Assembly (NCBI RefSeq): GCF_000473205.1
Contig: NZ_KI421507.1
Location: 3,519,057 to 3,583,056 of the forward strand
Direction: 5' to 3'
Length of the DNA stretch: 64,000 nucleotides
From: Pseudophaeobacter arcticus DSM 23566
GTDB taxonomy: Bacteria; Pseudomonadota; Alphaproteobacteria; Rhodobacterales; Rhodobacteraceae
Made by a program: the position numbers and the translations under genes. Under the pieces are notes generated by a model. The model saw only the letters and a list, made by a program, of their open reading frames with translations, was not told the origin of the DNA and did no database searches. Positions 42,171 through 50,645 of this stretch are shown piece after piece; positions within the stretch are counted from its first letter, which is position 1; each line of letters opens with the position of its first letter.

Positions 42171-42428
42171 ATGCTGGAGTTGAGACCAAATTGTGAGTGC
42201 TGCGACCGCGATCTGCCGCCGCAGAGCCCAGAGGCCCGTATCTGCACCTTTGAATGTACCTTTTGCGCCGATTGTACCGACAATATCCTCAAAGGCACCT
42301 GCCCAAACTGCGGTGGCAATCTCGTGCCGCGCCCTCTTCGTCCCGCAGCGGCCCTGCTGCGCCATCCTGCCTCCACTCACCGGGTGCTAAAGCCCCAGGG
42401 CTGCACGGCCAAGGAACCGATACAATGA
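42171..42428 (+). CDS. DUF1272 zinc-ribbon protein
   Basis: This 85-residue protein begins with the DUF1272 pattern MLELRPNCECCDRDLPP, CTFECTFCADC and CPNCGGNLVPRPLRP. It contains eight or more cysteines in CxxC pairs suited to two zinc ions. The last 25 residues are an unrelated tail beyond the usual family length of about 60. It starts four bases after deoC and overlaps the dehydrogenase start (ATGA). The function is unknown; tight coupling to both neighbours suggests a role in that pathway or its regulation. Confidence 0.88.
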   Translation: MLELRPNCECCDRDLPPQSPEARICTFECTFCADCTDNILKGTCPNCGGNLVPRPLRPAAALLRHPASTHRVLKPQGCTAKEPIQ

Positions 42429-44767
42429 CCATCAAAGAGAAGTTTGACGCCATGGATTACGGCCTTGCCCCCGAAAATGCCGCCGAGGCCTTGGCCTGGC
42501 TGATCGACCAGGGCGACCGTTTTGGCCATTTCATCAACGGCAGCTTCACCCCGCCGCGCGATGGCTTTGACAGCTGCAACCCCGCCACCGGCGAGGTGCT
42601 GGCCACCCTGAGCCAGGCAACCCAGGACGATGTTGATGCCGCCGTAAAATCCGCGCGTCTGGCACAGCCAAAATGGGAAAAGCTCGGCGGGCCGGGACGG
42701 GCCCGCCATCTCTATGCCATTGCCCGGCTGTTGCAAAAACATGCCCGCCTGTTTGCGGTGCTGGAAACGCTCGACAACGGCAAACCCATCCGCGAAAGCC
42801 GTGATATTGATATCCCGCTGGCGCAGCGCCATTTCTACTATCACGCCGGCATGGCCCAGCTGATGGAAAGCGAACTGCCCGAGGCCCAGGCGCTTGGGGT
42901 CTGTGGCCAGATCATCCCCTGGAACTTTCCGCTGCTGATGCTGGCCTGGAAGGTGGCCCCTGCTCTGGCCATGGGCAATACCGTGGTGCTGAAGCCGGCG
43001 GAATATACCTCGCTCACCGCGCTGCTGTTCGCGGATATCTGTCAACAGGCCGGCCTGCCCAAGGGCGTGGTCAATATTGTCACCGGCGATGGCGCCGTGG
43101 GGGAGATGATCGTCGCCGCAGATGTGGACAAGATCGCCTTTACCGGCTCCACCTCTGTTGGGCGCCACATCCGCACGGCCACCGCAGGCACTGGCAAGGC
43201 GCTGACCCTCGAGCTGGGGGGGAAATCGCCCTATATCGTCTTTGACGATGCTGATCTGGATTCCGCGGTTGAAGGCCTGGTTGATGCGATCTGGTTCAAT
43301 CAGGGGCAGGTCTGCTGTGCCGGCTCGCGCCTGTTGGTGCAGGAAAGCATTGCCGACCGGTTCTACAGCAAGCTCAAAGCCCGCATGGACAAGCTGCGTA
43401 TCGGCAACCCGCTGGACAAATCCATCGACATCGGCGCGGTGGTGGATCCGGTGCAGCTGGAGACCATCACCGCGATGGTTGCCGGCAATCAGGCGGGTGA
43501 GACCTATCAGCCCAGCCTGCGCCTGCCGCCCCAAGGCAGCTTTTTCCTGCCCACGCTCATCCAGGGCCTGGCCCCGTCGGATCCGCTGATGCAGGAAGAG
43601 ATCTTTGGCCCGGTGCTGGTCTCCTGCACCTTCCGCACCCCGGCCGAGGCGGTGGAGCTGGCCAATAACAGCCGCTACGGGTTGGCCGCCACGGTCTGGA
43701 GCGAGAATATCAATCTGGCGCTGGATCTGGCCCCAAAACTGGTGGCCGGCGTGGTCTGGATAAATGGCACCAACATGTTTGACGCCGCCGCCGGTTTTGG
43801 CGGTGTCCGTGAAAGCGGCTTTGGCCGCGAAGGCGGCTGGGAGGGGCTCAGCGCCTATACCCGCCCCAAAGGCAAAACCAAACCGCTGGCGCCTGTCACC
43901 GCCTTTGTCGGCAAACAGGATAGCCACAGCGCTGATCCGGTGGATCGCACCGCCAAGATGTATATCGGCGGCAAACAGGCGCGGCCCGACAGTGGCTATT
44001 CAAAGCCTGTCTTCAGCAGCCACGGCGCGCTTTTGGGCCATGTGGGCATGGGCAGCCGCAAAGACATCCGCAACGCAGTTGAGGCCGCCGCCGGGGCCAG
44101 GGCCTGGTCCAAAACCACCGGCCATCTGCGGGCGCAAATCCTGTATTACATCGGTGAAAACCTGTCAGCGCGGGCGGATGAATTTGCCCATCGCATCGAC
44201 ACGATGACCGGCAAGAAAGGCGGCGCCAAGGAAGTTGCGGCCTCGATTGACCGGCTGTTCACCGCTGCCGCCTGGGCCGACAAATACGACGGTCAGGCCC
44301 ATGGCGTGCCAATGCGGGCGGTGGCCCTGGCCATGAAGGAACCTGTCGGAGTGATTGGCGCGCTCTGCGCCGATGAGGCACCGCTGCTGGGGCTGGTCTC
44401 GGTCATGGCGCCGGCCCTGGCCATGGGCAACCGGGTGGTGCTGGCCGCCTCTGGTCCCTTCCCGCTGGCTGCAACTGATTTTTATCAGGTGCTGGAAACC
44501 TCGGATGTGCCCGCCGGCGTGGTCAATATTCTGACCGGCGAGGCCTCTGATCTGGCACACCCCCTGGCCGCCCATATGAATGTGGATGCGGTCTGGAGCT
44601 TTTCCTCAACCGATCTGGCGCAGACCATCGAAGAGGCCTCGGCGCTCAACCTCAAACGGACCTGGGTGGCCCATGCCGACTCGCTCGACTGGAGCCTCGA
44701 TCACAGCCGCAAGTTCCTGCTGGAATCCACCGACGTGAAAAACATCTGGGTACCCTACGGCGAATAG
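42425..44767 (+). CDS. Two-domain aldehyde dehydrogenase (ALDH16 type)
   Basis: This 780-residue protein comprises a complete aldehyde dehydrogenase (about 1-490) followed by a second, degenerate copy. The first domain has IPWNFPLLMLAWKVAPALA, general base E263 in LELGGKSP and nucleophile C297 in GQVCCAGSR. The second repeats the fold (ALCADEAPLLGLVSVMAPALA, SGPFPLAATDFYQVLE) but lacks the catalytic Cys and Glu. This architecture defines ALDH16, known from a Loktanella enzyme, where the pseudo-domain supports dimerisation. It likely oxidises the acetaldehyde made by DeoC to acetate with NAD+. Confidence 0.92.
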   Translation: MTIKEKFDAMDYGLAPENAAEALAWLIDQGDRFGHFINGSFTPPRDGFDSCNPATGEVLATLSQATQDDVDAAVKSARLAQPKWEKLGGPGRARHLYAIARLLQKHARLFAVLETLDNGKPIRESRDIDIPLAQRHFYYHAGMAQLMESELPEAQALGVCGQIIPWNFPLLMLAWKVAPALAMGNTVVLKPAEYTSLTALLFADICQQAGLPKGVVNIVTGDGAVGEMIVAADVDKIAFTGSTSVGRHIRTATAGTGKALTLELGGKSPYIVFDDADLDSAVEGLVDAIWFNQGQVCCAGSRLLVQESIADRFYSKLKARMDKLRIGNPLDKSIDIGAVVDPVQLETITAMVAGNQAGETYQPSLRLPPQGSFFLPTLIQGLAPSDPLMQEEIFGPVLVSCTFRTPAEAVELANNSRYGLAATVWSENINLALDLAPKLVAGVVWINGTNMFDAAAGFGGVRESGFGREGGWEGLSAYTRPKGKTKPLAPVTAFVGKQDSHSADPVDRTAKMYIGGKQARPDSGYSKPVFSSHGALLGHVGMGSRKDIRNAVEAAAGARAWSKTTGHLRAQILYYIGENLSARADEFAHRIDTMTGKKGGAKEVAASIDRLFTAAAWADKYDGQAHGVPMRAVALAMKEPVGVIGALCADEAPLLGLVSVMAPALAMGNRVVLAASGPFPLAATDFYQVLETSDVPAGVVNILTGEASDLAHPLAAHMNVDAVWSFSSTDLAQTIEEASALNLKRTWVAHADSLDWSLDHSRKFLLESTDVKNIWVPYGE

Positions 44768-44793
44768 GGCGAAAGCCCTAAGCGCAGGAGCCC

Positions 44794-44826
44794 AAAAACA
44801 TCAGGGCCGGGAAATCCCCGGCCCTG
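44794..44826 (-). terminator. Terminator between convergent genes
   Basis: A perfect 10-bp stem, CAGGGCCGGG (44802-44811) with CCCGGCCCTG (44817-44826), has a five-base loop. On the minus strand it is followed by ATGTTTTTG, so it serves the M16 peptidase transcript; the stem may also stop the opposite aldehyde-dehydrogenase transcript. A small GNRA hairpin, AGGGC-GAAA-GCCCT (44766-44779), overlaps the ALDH stop codon. Confidence 0.75.
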
Positions 44827-44873
44827 AAATCTAGGGTTTGTCGTCTTGTCTCCTGTTGGCCCAGCGCCTGAAC

Positions 44874-44893
44874 GCTTGGCCCGTCTTGGCCCG
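44874..44893 (-). repeat. 10-bp direct repeat after the M16 stop codon
   Basis: CTTGGCCCGT occurs twice in tandem (44874-44893), ending at the base next to the M16 stop codon (44894-44896 on the minus strand). Its placement matches that of the other 3'-end arrays. Confidence 0.7.
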
Positions 44894-46219
44894 TCAGGGG
44901 CTGGCAATCAGCCCCTCGGGTCGGCCGACCACAACAAAATGCAGCGCCTCGGGCAGCAGGATTTCACTGGCCACCTGGTTGATCTCCTCTAGGGTGACCG
45001 CATTGACCTTGTCATTGCGGGTCTGGACATAGTCGATCGGCAGATCATCCATCTGCATCCCCACCAAAATTGAGGCAATCTGGCCATTGCCGTCAAAGCG
45101 CAGCGGATAGGCGCCGGTGAGATAGGTCTTGGCGTCTGTCAGCTCTTTTTCGGTGACACCTTCGCTGGCCAGCCGCTGCCATTCGCCCTGAATGACCTCA
45201 ACCGCCTCGGCCATTTTGCTGTTCGCAGAACCCAGCTGCCCCATATAGACCGAGGCCAGATCCTGCGGCACAAGATAGGAATAGACCCCATAGGTCAGGC
45301 CACGCTTTTCGCGCACCTCTTTCATCAGACGACTGTCAAAGGAGCCCCCACCGAGAATCTGATTCATGATATAAGCGGCAAAAAACCGGGGATCATCCCG
45401 GGTGATCCCCATATGGCCAAACAGCGCCACCGATTGCGGCGTGTCGTAGTCAACAATGCTGACGCCCCCGGAAATCGTCACCTCAGCCGGACCAGGCAAT
45501 GGCGCGCCCGTGGCAGCCATGTCCCCCAGAAGCCCGTCCAACAGCCCGCCCAGCTCATCTGGGGTGATATCGCCCACAGCGCTGACATAGAGCCTGTCGC
45601 GGGCAAAAACCGCCTCATGGGCGGCAAAGATATCCTGACGGGTCAGCGCGGAGATACTGTCGATGGTCCCCTTGCCCGAGCTGCCATAGGGGTGGTCGCC
45701 ATAGGCCATCTTGGCAAAGGCCTGACTGGCGATCTTGTTGGGGTCTTTCAGATCCGAACGCAGCCCGGCCAGCACCTGTGCACGCACCCGGTCAAGCGCA
45801 TCCTGATCAAAGCGCGGCTCTTGCAGGGTCTGGTGCAGCAATCCCATGGCTGCATCGCGGTTTTCACTCAGAAACCGCGCCGAGACCGACAGGCTGTCAC
45901 GGTCGGCATCATAGCCAAAGCTGGCCGCCAGATTTTCAACCGCGCGGGTATAGACCTGCGCCTGCATCTCGCCTGAGCCCTCTTCCAGCAATCCGGCCAT
46001 CAGATAGGTGGCGCCGCGTTTGCCCGGCGCATCCAGCGAGGTGCCGCCGCGAAAGCGCAGCTCAAGCGCGGTAAAGGGAATTGAGTGGTCCTCGACCAGC
46101 CAGGCGGTGATACCACCGGGAGAGGTCACCTCGTTGATTTTGATTTCGGCCTGCGCAGGCAGGACCAGCAGGGAAACCCAGGCAAAAACTGCCGCTGTCA
46201 GTGCTGTAAGACGCATCAT
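44894..46219 (-). CDS. M16-family peptidase homologue lacking the zinc motif
   Basis: This 441-residue protein has a signal peptide (VFAWVSLLVLPAQAEI) and the M16 fold, with PKRGATYLMAGLLEEGSGE where active members have HxxEH. It is therefore the non-catalytic partner. The C-terminal half holds REKRGLTYGVYSY, the Arg-Tyr substrate motif found in the second half of M16B dimers. The two proteins should form a periplasmic heterodimer, as in mitochondrial processing peptidase and Sphingomonas M16B pairs. The start overlaps the stop of the catalytic gene (ATGA). Confidence 0.92.
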   Translation of the reverse strand: MMRLTALTAAVFAWVSLLVLPAQAEIKINEVTSPGGITAWLVEDHSIPFTALELRFRGGTSLDAPGKRGATYLMAGLLEEGSGEMQAQVYTRAVENLAASFGYDADRDSLSVSARFLSENRDAAMGLLHQTLQEPRFDQDALDRVRAQVLAGLRSDLKDPNKIASQAFAKMAYGDHPYGSSGKGTIDSISALTRQDIFAAHEAVFARDRLYVSAVGDITPDELGGLLDGLLGDMAATGAPLPGPAEVTISGGVSIVDYDTPQSVALFGHMGITRDDPRFFAAYIMNQILGGGSFDSRLMKEVREKRGLTYGVYSYLVPQDLASVYMGQLGSANSKMAEAVEVIQGEWQRLASEGVTEKELTDAKTYLTGAYPLRFDGNGQIASILVGMQMDDLPIDYVQTRNDKVNAVTLEEINQVASEILLPEALHFVVVGRPEGLIASP

Positions 46220-47580
46220 TCGCCCTCCTCCTGTCGCATCATCCATCCGGTCACCGACGCCTCGGGACGGAGCAAGTTTTGCGCGGCGGCAATGATTTCA
46301 TCCGAGGTGACAGACTGCAGGATCTGCGGCCAGTCCTGTACATCCTGCACCGTCAGGCCCGAGGTCAGCGCCCGGCCATAGCGATTGGCAATACCCTCCA
46401 CATTGTCGCGCGCATAGATTTCCGAAGCCCGCAGCTGCAGCTTGATCCGCTCCAGCTGTTCGGCATCCACACCCTCGGTCAGGAAGGCACTCACGGTGGC
46501 ATCCAGCGCCGCTTCAGCCTCTTCCAGGGGGACGCCCTCGGCTGGAACAATCAGGAAGTCAAAACTGGTCTTATCCAATGACACACCGGAATAAAACGCC
46601 CCGGTATAGACCGCGACCTGCTGGTCAAATTGCAGCGCATTGGACAGGTAGGAGGTGGAACCGCCGCCCAGAAGCTCTGCCAGCAGGTAAAGCGCTGCCG
46701 CCTCTTCCTGGGCCCCGGCATTGCGCTCGGTTGCCAGATAAGAGCGCTGAACATAGGGCTGGGCCACGCGCGGATCGCGAAAGATCAGCCGTCGCTCGGC
46801 GTTTGGGGGCGGTTCTGTGCTGCGCGCCCGCACCTTTGGCAGATCCGGATTGGCCGGAAGGGCGCCGTAGTATGTCTCGGCCAGGGATTTGACCTCGGCG
46901 GGGTCAACGTCACCTGAAACCACCAAAATGGCGTTATTTGGCGCGTAGAATGTTCCGTAAAAGGACAGGGCATCGTCGATGTCCAGCGCCTCCATCTCGT
47001 GGCGCCAGCCGATCACCGGCTGACCATAGCGATGGTTGAGATACTGCGCCGCGTTCAGTTGCTCGCCAAACAGGGCGCGTGGATTGTTATCCGTGCGCTG
47101 GTTGCGCTCTTCCAGAATCACTTCGCGCTCGGTGGCGATCTCACTTTCGGACAGGCGCAGATTGACCATGCGATCGCTCTCCATCCGCATCATCAGCTCC
47201 AGCCGATCCGAGGCAACGCGCTGATAATAGGCCGTGTAATCGTAGCTGGTAAAGGCGTTGTCGCGGCCACCATTGGCAGCCACGGTTGCAGACAGCTCAC
47301 CGGGGGCAAGGGTATCCGTGCCCTTGAACAGCAAATGTTCCAGAAAATGCGCCACCCCGGATTGGCCAATGGGCTCATCCGCGGAACCGGCGCGGTACCA
47401 GACCATATGCTGCACCACGGGCACCCTGTGGTCCTCGACGACCACGACCTCCATGCCATTGTCCAAGGCAAAACTGGTCACCAGATCATCCGGTACTGAC
47501 ACACCATCCTGCGTTTTGGCCAGAGCGGCTGTCAGGCTGATGCTCAGCACAGTGGCCGCCAAAGCAATCCTTGGGAACAT
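46216..47580 (-). CDS. M16-family zinc peptidase, catalytic subunit
   Basis: This 454-residue protein has a signal peptide (ALAATVLSISLTAALA) and the complete inverted zinc motif HFLEH in SGVAHFLEHLLFKGT, with the distal Glu in ATEREVILEE. It would degrade peptides in the periplasm together with the inactive partner encoded downstream. The gene lies in a conserved Rhodobacterales arrangement after lspA and a DUF3035 lipoprotein, suggesting a link to envelope protein turnover, perhaps cleaved signal peptides. The last is an inference. Confidence 0.93.
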   Translation of the reverse strand: MFPRIALAATVLSISLTAALAKTQDGVSVPDDLVTSFALDNGMEVVVVEDHRVPVVQHMVWYRAGSADEPIGQSGVAHFLEHLLFKGTDTLAPGELSATVAANGGRDNAFTSYDYTAYYQRVASDRLELMMRMESDRMVNLRLSESEIATEREVILEERNQRTDNNPRALFGEQLNAAQYLNHRYGQPVIGWRHEMEALDIDDALSFYGTFYAPNNAILVVSGDVDPAEVKSLAETYYGALPANPDLPKVRARSTEPPPNAERRLIFRDPRVAQPYVQRSYLATERNAGAQEEAAALYLLAELLGGGSTSYLSNALQFDQQVAVYTGAFYSGVSLDKTSFDFLIVPAEGVPLEEAEAALDATVSAFLTEGVDAEQLERIKLQLRASEIYARDNVEGIANRYGRALTSGLTVQDVQDWPQILQSVTSDEIIAAAQNLLRPEASVTGWMMRQEEGE

Positions 47581-47943
47581 TCGGCACTCTCCTTATTGTT
47601 GACCTCACGGCCTTTGGGTCAGGGCCCATATTTGGGTCAGCCCTGCGCTGAGTTCAACCTACGCACCTGACATCTGGGCGCAAGCAACACTGTCGCAAAC
47701 GTGAATACTGGCAAATCTGATTTTCCCGGCTCCATTCCCAGCCCCTGATCGTAGCAAGGCCGGTTAAACAAGAGATGACGCACGGATTAAGATTGGGAAA
47801 GACAGGGAGAAAACCGGGGCAAGGCAAGAAAACGGCGCCAACCCAGCCCCTAAGCGACAAAATCCCAATAAGCAAAACCCAACAGGGCCGCCACAGCAGC
47901 CATGTCAAAGCCGGTCCATCAGCCCCGCAGCAGCAGAAGGTTG
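47581..47943 (-). other. Intergenic region between DUF3035 and M16 genes
   Basis: This 363-base gap holds two copies of TTTGGGTCAG 18 bases apart (47613 and 47631). Near the DUF3035 end is a possible long hairpin, CCCCGCA ... TGCGGGG, without a T run. A minus-strand open frame inside it lacks a ribosome site and plausible composition, so I do not call a gene. It probably carries the M16 promoter, but no clear -35/-10 pair stands out. Confidence 0.4.
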
Positions 47944-48465
47944 CTATTCTTCGTTGCGGGGTGGTGCCGAAGGTGTTGCAACCCCAGCCCGGCGGAAGGC
48001 TTCATTGACCGCAAAGGGATCAAGGGTCTGTTTGGAATAGATCTGCTCGTAGCGATCAACAGGCGCAATCTTGATCCGCCCGCCGCGCCGTCTGCGCTTG
48101 AGGAAGGCAGCGTCTTCGCTGGCCAAGACCTGGCGCACATCCGGCGATACCCCATAGCGGCTGGAGGCGGTGACCAGACCAGAATCGCTGGCAGGGATCG
48201 CCCGGCCGGGCAACAGGGCATCAGGTTTGCCCCCCAATGCGACAACGGCCTCGGCCTGCGGATTGACGTCACTGCGGTTCTGACCCCCTGGGGTGGGAGG
48301 CGGCAGGGTGGCATAGTTGTCAGGGGCGCTCAAAGGTTTGGGCGGCAAGACAAGGAATTCATCCGGTCCCGTGCCGGTGCCGCGGATATCCCGCAGCTCT
48401 TTTTGTGCGCAGCCAGATACAGCCACAGCACAAATCAGACCGATAATCGCCAGAGGAATTCGCAT
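47944..48465 (-). CDS. DUF3035 lipoprotein
   Basis: This 173-residue protein has a lipoprotein signal peptide; the lipobox is AVSGC at residues 15-19, so it is lipidated on Cys19. The DUF3035 region includes GPDEFLVLPPKPLSAPDNYA and LPPPTPGGQNRSD. The C-terminal part is basic and predicted disordered. The function is unknown. The gene directly follows lspA, the peptidase that matures such lipoproteins, which is the usual order in this family. Confidence 0.9.
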   Translation of the reverse strand: MRIPLAIIGLICAVAVSGCAQKELRDIRGTGTGPDEFLVLPPKPLSAPDNYATLPPPTPGGQNRSDVNPQAEAVVALGGKPDALLPGRAIPASDSGLVTASSRYGVSPDVRQVLASEDAAFLKRRRRGGRIKIAPVDRYEQIYSKQTLDPFAVNEAFRRAGVATPSAPPRNEE

Positions 48466-48520
48466 TTCCCCAATACTCCCGACAGTTTCAACGCGGTTTT
48501 AGCCTATTTCCCAAAGGAGG

Positions 48521-49006
48521 TCACGCAGGCTTTTTGAGGCGCCCCTCAAACAGGATCAATCCCGCAGCTCCGGCAAAGATGAACACATCCGCCAGATTAA
48601 AGACATATGGATTGTTCACCCCGCAACAGGACATGTTGAGAAAGTCGAGCACGTAGCCATAGAGCAGGCGATCGGCGACATTGCCAAGGGCACCGCCAAT
48701 GACCAGCCCCGCCGAGATCTGCATCAAGGTGCCCTTGTCGCGCCCGCGCCCAATCCACAGCACCAGCGCCAGGCAAATCGCCAGCGACAGGCCAATCAGC
48801 AGCCAACGGGCGCTCTCTGCGCCATCGCCAAACAAGCCAAAGTTGATGCCGGTGTTTTCCCCATAGCGGAAATTCAGCAGCGGCGGCAGCACATCAATGC
48901 TGAGACGACGCGACAGGCCCATCCAGTGGATGACCAGGTATTTGCTGGCCTGATCCAACAGAAAGGCCCAAAAGGCGCCCCAGAATATCATGCGTGCTGC
49001 TGCCAT
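48521..49006 (-). CDS. lspA: Lipoprotein signal peptidase (signal peptidase II)
   Basis: This 161-residue inner-membrane aspartyl protease removes signal peptides from prolipoproteins. It has four membrane helices and the two catalytic aspartates in GNVADRL and FNLADVFIF. The conserved LDQASKYLV is near the start. It lies 18 bases after purH and 55 before the DUF3035 lipoprotein gene on the same strand. The extra cysteines in NMSCCGVNN between the helices are common in alphaproteobacterial LspA. Confidence 0.95.
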   Translation of the reverse strand: MAAARMIFWGAFWAFLLDQASKYLVIHWMGLSRRLSIDVLPPLLNFRYGENTGINFGLFGDGAESARWLLIGLSLAICLALVLWIGRGRDKGTLMQISAGLVIGGALGNVADRLLYGYVLDFLNMSCCGVNNPYVFNLADVFIFAGAAGLILFEGRLKKPA

Positions 49007-49024
49007 GTTTTTCTCGTCTCTTAT

Positions 49025-50614
49025 CTAGTGGCGGAAGTGGCGCATGCCGGTAAAGACCATGGCGATACCCTGCGCATTGGCCGCCGCGATCACCTCGTCG
49101 TCACGCATCGAACCACCGGGCTGGATCACGCAGGTCGCTCCTGCCGCTGCTGCTTCCAGCAGACCATCGGCAAAGGGAAAGAACGCATCCGAAGCCACGG
49201 CTGACCCTTTGGCAAGGCTTTCGTCCAGACCCAGCTCATCCGCCATGCGCTGCGCCTTGGAGGCCGCCACATTGGCACTGTCCAGGCGGCTCATCTGGCC
49301 GGCGCCAACACCGACGGTGGCATTGCCTTTGACATAGACGATGGCGTTGGATTTGACGTGTTTGGCAACCTTCCAGGCAAAGAGCAGATCCTGCATCTGT
49401 TCCTCGGTCGGCGCCTTTTCGGTGACAACCTTCAGATCATCCATGCCGACGTAGCCCACGTCCTTGTCCTGCACCAGAACACCGCCGCCCACCTGTTTGT
49501 AGGCGGTGATGGCCGCGCGAGGATCAGGCAGACCATCGGTCAGCAGCAGGCGCAGGTTTTTCTTGGCCGCAAAAATCGCCTTGGCCTCATCCGAGGCACC
49601 GGGGGCAATCACCACCTCGGTGAAGATCTCGACGATCTTGCTGGCGGTGTCTGCATCCAGCGGCTGGTTCAGCGCCACGATGCCCCCAAAGGCCGAAGTC
49701 CGGTCGCAATCAAAGGCCTTTTGATAGGCCTCTGTCAGAGTTGCTCCCTTGGCCACACCGCAGGGGTTGGCGTGTTTGATGATGGCCACGGCTGCGGTTT
49801 CAGCCGGGTCAAACTCGGCAACCAGCTCATAGGCGGCGTCGGTATCGTTGATATTGTTGTAGGACAGTTCCTTGCCCTGCAACTGCTGGGCTGTGGCAAC
49901 ACCGGGGCGGTTGCTGCCATCGGTGTAAAAGGCGGCTTTCTGGTGGCTGTTCTCACCATAGCGCAGGGTCTGCTTCAGCTCGCCGGCAAAGGCGCGGCGA
50001 CGGGGGGCTTCCAGCTCCAGCGCGCCCGCCAGCCAGGTCGAGACCGCGGCATCATAGGCTGCGGTGCGGGCATAGGCGATCTGCGCCAGCTTGCGGCGGA
50101 ACTTGGGACAGGTGGCCCCCCCGTGCTGATCCATATCGCCCAGCAGCTTGTCATAGTCGGCCACATCCACAACCACGGTCACATCGCCATGGTTTTTGGC
50201 AGCCGCGCGAATCATTGCCGGGCCGCCAATGTCGATGTTCTCGATGCAGGTGTCGTAATCGGCGCCCTTGGCCACGGTTTCCTCAAACGGGTAGAGGTTC
50301 ACCACCAGCAGGTCGATGGGGGCAATGCCGTGCACATCCATGGCCTTGACGTGATCGGCATTGTCGCGCAGCGCCAGCAGCCCGCCATGCACCATCGGGT
50401 GCAGGGTTTTCACCCGGCCATCCATCATTTCAGGAAAGCCCGTGATATCAGCCACATCTTTCACCGTGAGACCCGCTTCGCGCAGGGTCTTGGCAGAGCC
50501 GCCGGTGGACAAAAGCTCAACGCCGCGGGCGCTCAGCGCCTTGCCCAGGTCGATAAGACCGGTCTTGTCGGATACGGAAAGCAGGGCGCGGCGGATGGGG
50601 GTCTGGTCGGTCAT
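49025..50614 (-). CDS. purH: Bifunctional AICAR formyltransferase/IMP cyclohydrolase
   Basis: This 529-residue protein carries out the last two steps of purine synthesis. The N-terminal MGS-like cyclohydrolase domain contains [17 protein letters not shown] and [15 protein letters not shown]. The C-terminal transformylase domain has the catalytic KHANPCGVA, and the protein ends with [20 protein letters not shown]. Length and all motifs are normal. The start MTDQTPIRR was chosen because family similarity begins directly after it. It is downstream of the heparinase-like gene by 31 bases. No PurR-type or guanine-riboswitch element was seen. Confidence 0.96.
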   Translation of the reverse strand: MTDQTPIRRALLSVSDKTGLIDLGKALSARGVELLSTGGSAKTLREAGLTVKDVADITGFPEMMDGRVKTLHPMVHGGLLALRDNADHVKAMDVHGIAPIDLLVVNLYPFEETVAKGADYDTCIENIDIGGPAMIRAAAKNHGDVTVVVDVADYDKLLGDMDQHGGATCPKFRRKLAQIAYARTAAYDAAVSTWLAGALELEAPRRRAFAGELKQTLRYGENSHQKAAFYTDGSNRPGVATAQQLQGKELSYNNINDTDAAYELVAEFDPAETAAVAIIKHANPCGVAKGATLTEAYQKAFDCDRTSAFGGIVALNQPLDADTASKIVEIFTEVVIAPGASDEAKAIFAAKKNLRLLLTDGLPDPRAAITAYKQVGGGVLVQDKDVGYVGMDDLKVVTEKAPTEEQMQDLLFAWKVAKHVKSNAIVYVKGNATVGVGAGQMSRLDSANVAASKAQRMADELGLDESLAKGSAVASDAFFPFADGLLEAAAAGATCVIQPGGSMRDDEVIAAANAQGIAMVFTGMRHFRH

Positions 50615-50645
50615 GGCAGGGTGGTCCTTTACAGGCTCTGTGGGC

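Noticed and set aside
42377..43927. 516-codon open frame on the minus strand
   Set aside because: Antisense shadow of the ALDH16 gene, with His/Gln-rich composition typical of such shadows.
47654..47908. 84-codon minus-strand frame in the M16-DUF3035 gap
   Set aside because: Hydrophobic start but no ribosome site, many Trp/Cys/Pro residues and no recognised family.
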